A stretch of DNA of 64,000 bases from Ceratothoa steindachneri. Lineage: Eukaryota; Arthropoda; Malacostraca; Isopoda; Cymothoidae. The stretch covers positions 151,776,306 to 151,840,305 of the forward strand of contig OZ018326.1 of assembly GCA_963969495.1 (NCBI GenBank), read 5' to 3'. The stretch's first letter is position 1; each line of letters begins with the position of its first letter. The translations under genes and the position numbers were made by a program. Below the pieces are notes generated by a model. That model saw only the letters and a list, made by a program, of their open reading frames with translations, ran no database searches and was not told the origin of the DNA. Positions 57,318 to 64,000 of this stretch are shown here, piece by piece.

Positions 57318-58424
57318 GGAAGGCAAATTCTTTGGCTAACTAGCTCTTCAGCGAATCTCTCGGAAGGAGCTCGTCTCACATGCACGAGAAGATAACACAT
57401 AAATTAAGCTTTTCCTAAGACAGCCAAAAAACTGCCTTTCGATCGGCCTTTTTAATTGTTATTCCTGCTAGTCGAAGAGAGTGTAAAATTTCTTATATCC
57501 CCTCTAGCTCCTGTAAAATCGAGAATTATTTGCAATAGAGCAATTATAATTATGCGGTTAAGAAGACATTTTTTTGGCTAACTACCTCTTCTATGTGAGA
57601 ATAGCTCCTTTCGAGGACTTCGATGAAGAGCTAGTTAGCCCCCAAAATTACCTTCTTAACTGCATAATTATGATTTTGCTATTGCAAATAAATCTCGATT
57701 TTACAAGGCGGGACTAGAGTGGCTAAAACAAATTTTCCATTCTCTTAGACAAGCAGGGATGACAATTATAAAGGCCGACCCAAAGACAATATTTTGGCTG
57801 TCATACAAAAGCTTATTTTATGCGTTATATTCTCGTGTATGTGAGAAGAGCTCCATCCGAGGTCTTCGATGAAGAGCTAGTTAGCCAAAAGAATTACCTT
57901 CTTAACCGCATAATTATGATAGCGTGATTGAAAATAAATCTTGATTTTACAAGGTGGGGCTAGAGTGAGTGAAAAAAAATCCATTTTCTTTGACAAGCAG
58001 GCATGACAATTAAAAAGGCCGATCGAAAGGCAATTTTTAGCTGTCTTAGAAAAGCTTATTTTATGCGTTATCTTTGGGTGATGTGAGAAGAGCTCCTTCT
58101 GAGGTCTTCGATAAAGAGCTAGTTAGCCAAAATTTGCCTTCTTAATCGCACAATTATGATTGCGCTATTGCAAATAATTTTCGATTTTACAAGGCACTGC
58201 TAGAGTGGCTAAAACAAATTTTCCACTCTTTTCGACAAGCAAAGATGACAATTAAAAAGGCTGATCGAAAGACAGTTTTTTGGCTCTCTTAGAAAAGCGT
58301 ATTTTATGCGTTATCTTCTCGTGTATGTGAGAAAAGCTCCTTCGAGGGCCTCGATGAAGAGCTAGTTAGCCAAAAAATTGCCTTCTTAACCGCATAATTA
58401 TGAATGCGTTATTGCAAATAATTC

Positions 58425-58428
<4 letters not shown>
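57318..58428. repeat. ~243-bp tandem repeat array, first unit inverted
   Basis: GAAGAGCTAGTTAGCC recurs at about 57624, 57870, 58113 and 58357, and CTTAA(C/T)(C/T)GCA.AATTATGA at about 57655, 57901, 58141 and 58385: period 240-246 bp. From 57318 to about 57590 the same unit is present as reverse complement (TTTGGCTAACTAGCTCTTC). The orientation switches near 57590. The array ends at an (AT)n tract. Confidence 0.9.

Positions 58429-58481
<53 letters not shown>
58428..58481. repeat. (TA)n microsatellite
   Basis: Perfect run between the tandem array and PLE 7. Confidence 0.98.
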
Positions 58482-58484
<3 letters not shown>

Positions 58485-59170
58485 AAAATCCCATAGGAAA
58501 ACGAAAGGCGGATTCCAAGTACTTTCGAACTTCTTCAGTTCATTATCAAGGAATAACGAAAAATATTTTACAAAGGTGGCATATATAACTATATGAAACA
58601 GAAGAGCAATGGCCCGCCCATGTGCAACGAAAGGACCTAAAATAAAAAAAATAATATCAAAGATGGATGTGAAGTATAAAACCAAATAGATAAGGTGTAC
58701 TTCCGGAAAATTCCAACCTGTGCGCAAATAATGTAGACATTTATGTGACAAAACTAAATTCATACATACCCGATTGTGAATACATAAAAATAGACAAGTG
58801 AGACATAACTAAATTAATAAATTAAATGGCTAAGATTTAAAATGGACAATTTCGTTATAAATAAGCCTTTGAATAACAGGATCTAGTTTAAAAAGACCAG
58901 GAAATATATTAAAATTAGGCGAGGAATTAATGAATGAGCATTCAACAATATTTCTTTGAATAAAGTCATTAGATTTGTAAATAAATTTAGCTGAATTCTA
59001 ATTAATAGGGGAACTATTTTCAGGTAAATGGACAAAGAAAGGGCTATTACTTTCACCTATTCTAATATTGTATTTATGATGGGTCAAGCGCACACTTAAT
59101 GATTTACCGGTTTGCCAAAAGTATTGCTTACAGCAAACTGAACAATCAACATAATAAACCCCCCCCTATA
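58482..59170 (-). mobile_element. Penelope-like element 7, GIY-YIG and 3' UTR
   Basis: The reverse complement reads GGVYYVDCSVCCKQYFWQTG, KSLSVRLTHHKYNIRIGESN, SPFFVHLPENSSPIN.NSAK, FIYKSNDFIQRNIVECSFIN. GGVY..C..C...YF.QTG+.LS.RL..HK is the GIY-YIG core with its Arg. The 3' UTR then reaches GAACTGAAGAAGTTCGAAAG (58519-58538) and ends at (TA)n. RT is absent. Confidence 0.88.
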
Positions 59171-59571
59171 CTATTGTTATTATTATGAATCAACATTCAT
59201 AATAATATATATCTCAACGTATTATGACCGGGCAGAAGATAATATTCAATACCCATTCTAAAATTGCCTTAGTTAATCCCAATACAGAGTTGAATTTTCT
59301 ATTTACCAACTGTAGCTAATTTTAGATGTCGAGAATACGCTGAAAAAATTAGATAATTTAGTCAACGTTGTTGCATTAATTGAATAAATGGAATGTTTGT
59401 TATTCATAATTGCAATAAGACGCACAATGCCGAAGTAAAAAAAAAAATCAGGCAGATGTTAGTGATGCCGTTGTTAATTTATATAATAAAGGAAACAGAT
59501 TACAAAAATAAAGGTAAGATGTAAATCCTCAGCCATGCACCGTTCCTTAAATACTTTAAACGTGTAAAGAA
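59171..59571. other. Spacer
   Basis: AT-rich; nothing recognised. Confidence 0.5.
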
Positions 59572-60428
59572 CATGGATCAACACTGATCTCTCCTCTATG
59601 GAACAGGGATCAACAGTGATCTTTCCTCTATGGAGCATGTATCAATAGTAATCTCTCCTCTATGAAACATGGATCAACAGTGATCCTTCCTCTATGAAAC
59701 ATGGATCAACAGTAATCTTTCCTCTATGGAACATGGATCAACAGTAATCTCTCCTCTATGGAACATGGATCAACAGTAATCTCTCATCTATGGAACATGG
59801 ATCAACAGAAATCTTTCCTCTATGGAACATGGATAAACAGTGAACTTTCCTCTATGGAACAGAGATCAACAGTGATCTTTCCTCTATGGAGCATGGATCA
59901 ATAGTGATCTCTCCTCTATGGAACATGGATCAACAATGAACCTTCCTCTATGGAACATGGATCAACATCAATCTTTCCTCTATGGAACATGGATCAACAG
60001 TGATCTTTCCTCTATGGAGCATGGATCAACAGTGATCTTTCCTCTATGGAGCATGGATCAATAGTGATCTCTCCTCTATGGAACATGGATCAACAATGAT
60101 CCTTCCTCTATGGAACATGGATCAACAGTAATCTTTCCTCTATGGAACATGGATCAACAGTGATCTTTCCTCTATGGAACAAGGATCAACAGTGATCTTT
60201 CCTCTATGGAGCATGGATCAATAGTGATCTCTCCTCTATGGAACATGGATCAACAATGATCCTTCCTCTATGGAACATGGATCAACAGTAATCTTTCCTC
60301 TATGGAACATGGATCAACAGTGATCTTTCCTCTATGGAGCATGGATCAACAGTGATCTTTCCTCTATGGAACATGGATCAACAGTGATCTTTCCTCTATG
60401 GAACATGGATCAACAGTGAACTGTGATC
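59572..60428. repeat. 32-bp minisatellite with 160-bp higher-order repeat
   Basis: About 27 units of consensus GGAACATGGATCAACAGTGA-TCTTTCCTCTAT. The variant GCATGGATCAATAGTGATCT appears at 59891, 60051 and 60211, exactly 160 bp (five units) apart, with neighbouring variants in the same order. Each unit has an internal inverted repeat GATCA...TGATC; the CC variant makes it a perfect 6-bp stem GGATCA-ACAA-TGATCC. Confidence 0.97.
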
Positions 60429-61079
60429 TATCCCATACGCCGTGCTTCCCCAACTGGGTGAACGAGACGTAGTCTTTTTGCTACTCTTCTACAAGTGGAT
60501 CTTGACCGAGGATATCCACGCAGAGTTGTGGCGATTAGGTATCGCGACTCCTTTCCACTCTTTTTCTTCATCGAGCCCATCTGGCGACTGCCACCAAGGG
60601 AATAAGTTGCCGTAATCAGTTTTTAGCCTAATAATAGGCTAGATAAAAAAAATAGCAAAACAAAAACAAATATAAAAGAAGAAACAAAGCAAAAGCGAGA
60701 AGAAGAAGAAAGAAGTGCGCTCTGATATCAGGGAGAGGCCTACCTCCTCCCGGCGCCGGAGCATGCGACTAACACCAAAGAGAGTCAGATAAAATACAGG
60801 ATGCCAACCTCTTCCAAAATTCAGATATTCACAAGTCTGTGTGAACGAACCCGTCCCCAGCACAAGGCATAAGTTGCAGTGTTCGTCACAGTACCGGGGG
60901 AGCTAACGTGCGCGGAGATCCAGGGACTGGGAGATTAAACAAGAAGTACTCCACAGTCTTGGGTACGGAAGCGCTGTATCAAATAGCGGTGCATCCTGCG
61001 AATGTGTCCATTCGAAGAAAACAGAAAGCACCTTATGCCGCCGAGGCATTAGAAAGTAGGTCTATGGGAATAGTCGCGG
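60429..61079. other. Spacer with polypurine run
   Basis: A/G-rich stretch at 60645-60715. No gene recognised. Confidence 0.5.
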
Positions 61080-61189
61080 GATGATGGCATGTAACTTTAA
61101 GTTCCATAGGCTCTCTCCCATCTTCTTTGCCAGGCCTCCCGGATAGTTGAAATGAATCCTGCAAAGTAGTAAATGTGTGAAAGAGCAAA

Positions 61190-61345
61190 TCACTGGTCAT
61201 GTTGCCCATTAATCACCAACACTTTAGTGTGTTTCATTCCCTGCTATCCCTAGATGTCTAGGAACTCGGCACAAGATAATCTTGACATCCGCGCGGCTCG
61301 CGGCAACCGTAGCATCACGAATACCTCGAACTAGGATTTCAATGC
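61190..61345 (-). pseudogene. LINE RNase H domain end (copy B)
   Basis: The reverse complement gives LVRGIRDATVAASRADVKII then LCRVPRHLGIAGNETH. The VP.H.GI.GNE.(A)D block with its conserved His is the C-terminal part of RNase H in LINEs. This places the family in the RNase-H-bearing group. Confidence 0.82.
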
Positions 61346-62351
61346 CCTGATAGCATTCATGGCTAGTGTGAGACGCCAAAGAGTGGCGTCCTATGCAGAA
61401 CCAGAGGCGTTACCGGCCGGAGAGCTATACCGAGCTCTTGAGGGAGTTTCGTAGCCCTAAACAAAGAGCTTAGCGTATAACTAGGTCTGTCGGCGGCATA
61501 GGAACCCTCGAGATGGGCTATGGATGCAATGAGAGACGTTGGTGACTGAGGAAGACGTTTGGCCTGCGCGTACAAGTGCCTAGTGCATTGTGTACGTCAC
61601 ATAACAAATGGTATCACTTCCAGGCGAATCCCATTTAGGAACAAGTCCAACTCGGGATGGAACCGTGGATAGTGTAAAAGGTGGTACTGGCTTAGTCTTA
61701 GCAAAGGAAAATCGGAAAACTGTGCGCTTCGGCATAGCTATAGATGAGGTTCACTACCTGTTGGAATCGAAGCTCCAGAGTTGGCATCTGGACGGCACTA
61801 AAAGAGATGGAAAGGTTTTTAACGTAAAGAGTAGCGAGAACATCTTCCGACAGCACCGATGTGATACTGGTGATGCTCAGTGGAAAGAGTGTGACAATGA
61901 GAACACATAACTGCAGGACGCCCTCTTCCTTCCATATTGGGCCGAATCAACGCGGAATCCACGATCTCGATAAAATTCACAAATGAAAATTAGGAAGCGT
62001 CCCTTTACACCCATAGTGTAGAGTGACATGCAATATCACAGGCCTTCTTCATCCAGATAAAAAAAAATATCGTGGTGAAATATTGTGCACAAAGGAAAGC
62101 TTATCAGATAGCATGTTCCCGCCGGAGCAGAGCTTCTGACGTGGAGTGGAACTTGCGGAAGCCGCACTCTGCAGAAGACAGGTGTCATTCGCTGTCCAGA
62201 AATAAGGCTAATCTAACCTTTACCAATTTCTCCATAAAATTGCACACGAAGAAAGTTAGAGAAATTGAGCTGAAACTGCCGGCGTTGAGTGATCTCACCC
62301 CGTTTGCGAAAAATGAACCATTCCCCAGGAGTCTGGTAGGATACACACTGT

Positions 62352-62543
62352 CTAGATCCTGTAGAACAAATCTAACAGAAAGTCCATGCCTCGCTCACCT
62401 AGGTGTCGAATCCTGGCATATGAGACATGGTCCGGACCAGGAGCGGTGCTCTTGCATAAAGTGAGAGCGGAACACAATTCATTCCTCTGTCGTTGGAAGG
62501 TTCTCTGCCTCTGGAAGTGGATTGAATCCTGTTGGTGCATCAT
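62352..62543 (-). pseudogene. LINE RT fragment (copy B)
   Basis: ELCSALTLCKSTAPGPDHVS then YARIRHLGERGMDFLLDLFY. This is the EL..AL......APG.D.V.Y...+HL......LL.L+N block, homologous to 28579-28700 of copy A. Confidence 0.85.
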
Positions 62544-62993
62544 CTATGCTAAATAATGTGAAGAAAGTGGTTGCAAATGACTCCACCACGGATGCGGGAT
62601 CCTAGATTGCGGTCCCGTTCTTCTAGATAACGGGAGGGAGGTCCTACGAGAACTTTTCGCCGAATTCTTTCGACTCGCTTCCACGCCTTTGTAAGATATG
62701 TTTTCCCATGTTAAGTGAAAACACCTATGCTAACCAGAAATAGCGGCATGCGTTCGTGCGTTCAAATATGAGTATACCTAAACATAGCCAAACCTCTACT
62801 GGGACAGAGAGGGCAGTCATTTCCTGAAATGCAGACCACCGCCCCTGGTGGTCCTGCTCAGAAAAGGATAGTTAAAAGGAAAGTGGTCACTACTATGAAA
62901 GTCATGGACCCTTTCACATCCAAAATTAAGCTGTGCATCCGGAGAGCACAGAGATTGATCAAGGCAGGAAAATGAAGCGGTTCTCTTATTCTA

Positions 62994-63290
62994 TTACTTA
63001 AACTCATCTTTATTTAGGACACCTATCTTCAGCTCGTCGATCAGTTCGGCAATTACTTGTCCCTGATAAATGATCGTGTTGTTCCCCCAAATATGGCGCC
63101 TACCGTTCAAATCTCCGACCAGGAGTAAAGGCCTCGATAACTGTGCTACGGCATGGCATATTACCCCCGCGTCGAAGTCTGCTGCAAGTAGAATGTACGC
63201 AGAAATATCAGTATACCTCATATCCAGCTGTAGCTGCACTGTCATTGGTTGAAAGTCGGTATATAGCGAATAGAAGAGTTGAGATATCAT
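62994..63290 (-). pseudogene. LINE EEP endonuclease fragment (copy B)
   Basis: MTVQLQLDMRYTDISAYILL then LSRPLLLVGDLNGRRHIWGN and VIAELIDELKIGVLN. The GD.NG.H..WG motif with its catalytic Asp and Asn is intact. N-terminal catalytic residues are not visible in this open part. 98 codons remain open. Confidence 0.88.
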
Positions 63291-64000
63291 GCCTGGTGTA
63301 AATTACGTATCCTCCTGATCAAACACCATTCCGTGGTGATGGCGTCGCATAATCATTATACTTCGCGAAGATGGGCAAGGAAAACGCGCCCAACATGGTC
63401 TCCTGTAAACAGTAGGAGACGAGCCTCCGCAGTTCCTCCCAATTGGCCCGGAGTCCTTAGCAACCCATTGAAGGAATATACCCTTCATACATTACTCCGA
63501 GAAATCAGGGTGCGTTTCGACACAATTCACACACTTGGCCCTGTGCAGTGAAAATAGTAACGCCTCCGCACAAGTGGCACGAATGTTTCGACGCCGTAGC
63601 GATTCCGACCGGAACGCACCGACTCAGTGAGTCTGCCAGGATCGAAAGTGACGAAGAGTGTTAAGGTTAGTCTCTGGTTCTTTGGTGATACCTTCTAAAT
63701 AGTAGTCACTTGCGCAGGCGAGCCATCGAATGTCAGAAAGGTACTCACCAAGGCTGCCTGGGCAAAGTCTGTATAATTAACCAGAAGGGTCCCATCCCTA
63801 GTTAATAACTCACGCTAACGGAGCATATGTCCTTTGGAAAACATGTTCCCATTAGTAGGGCGAACAATGAGAAAACGCTTGAAGCCGGCGGGCTCGAAGA
63901 CGCCAGGCAGTCTCTCTATGAAGAGCCCCAAAGTCACCGATGCTCTACTCACCCTACCTGCAACTTTAATCTTTGTCGTATTGTGAGTCCGTAGAAGTTT

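Larger units (their letters stand above)
61080..64000 (-). mobile_element. RNase-H-group LINE, copy B, continues beyond the window
   Basis: Minus-strand order from right to left: ORF1 remnant (63490-64000, with the GVFEPAGFKRFLI block near 63890), EEP endonuclease (62994-63290), RT (61940-62770) and RNase H (61190-61345). All domains of an I/R1/Loa-type LINE are traceable, but frames are broken. It aligns with copies A, C and D. The 5' end is outside the window. Confidence 0.82.

Noticed and set aside
59572..60428. CRISPR-like array (regular 32-bp period)
   Set aside because: No unique spacers alternate with repeats; the whole unit repeats, so it is a minisatellite in eukaryotic DNA.

Overview
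The window is non-coding, repeat-dense nuclear DNA from an animal. It holds no convincing host gene: nothing reads as an intact conserved cellular exon, rRNA or tRNA, and nearly every recognisable protein fragment belongs to a transposable element. The mix suggests an arthropod, perhaps a crustacean: several mariner/Tc1 lineages, hAT elements, an RNase-H-bearing LINE, an RTE-like LINE, many Penelope-like elements (PLEs) with GIY-YIG endonuclease, and ten very long (AT)n tracts. That placement is inference from element families, not proof.

Layout. 1-485: internally deleted mariner. 897-2592: hAT element with 8-bp target duplication (TSD) and terminal inverted repeats (TIRs). 2850-5060: inverted pair of short PLE-like 3' motifs. 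6390-7440: decayed mariner (DD37D-like), then (AT)n. 8160-8310: hAT C-terminal relic. 8945-9180: TIR repeat, copy 1. 11620-12790: foldback MITE and nested inverted repeats. 14290-16990: decayed hAT with candidate introns. 17160-21010: two inverted repeat systems around a P/hAT-like transposase relic (18735-19530). 21720-24370: RTE-like LINE pieces. 25770-27137: second TIR repeat copy with a second internally deleted mariner in its end. 27600-35500: LINE fragments in both orientations, a 1.33-kb solo LTR with 5-bp TSD, and a fragment of an uncharacterised arthropod protein family. 37305-37890: third TIR repeat copy with a 16-bp array. 38510-39791: PLE. 39893-42375: Tc1 relic with a 1300-bp mariner nested in it. 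42600-42966: PLE. 43060-43990: mariner relic. 49270-51590: PLE (+), PLE (-), jockey-like LINE 3' end. 52572-57238: two PLEs head to head forming a long inverted repeat; the left one carries a second copy of the same solo LTR (1.39 kb, TSD TTAAG). 57320-58428: ~243-bp tandem array with one inverted unit. 58482-59170: PLE. 59572-60428: 32-bp minisatellite with a 160-bp higher-order period. 61080-64000: RNase-H LINE running off the window.

The pieces record a history rather than cooperate: nested insertions give relative ages (PLE inverted repeat older than its LTR; Tc1 older than its mariner; TIR repeat older than its mariner). The signals most worth following are a hammerhead-like CUGAAGA...GAAA motif at the 3' ends of several unrelated PLEs, the close association of PLEs with (AT)n tracts, hairpin minisatellites inside a solo-LTR family, and a TIR repeat family with 1, 2 and 3 internal units.
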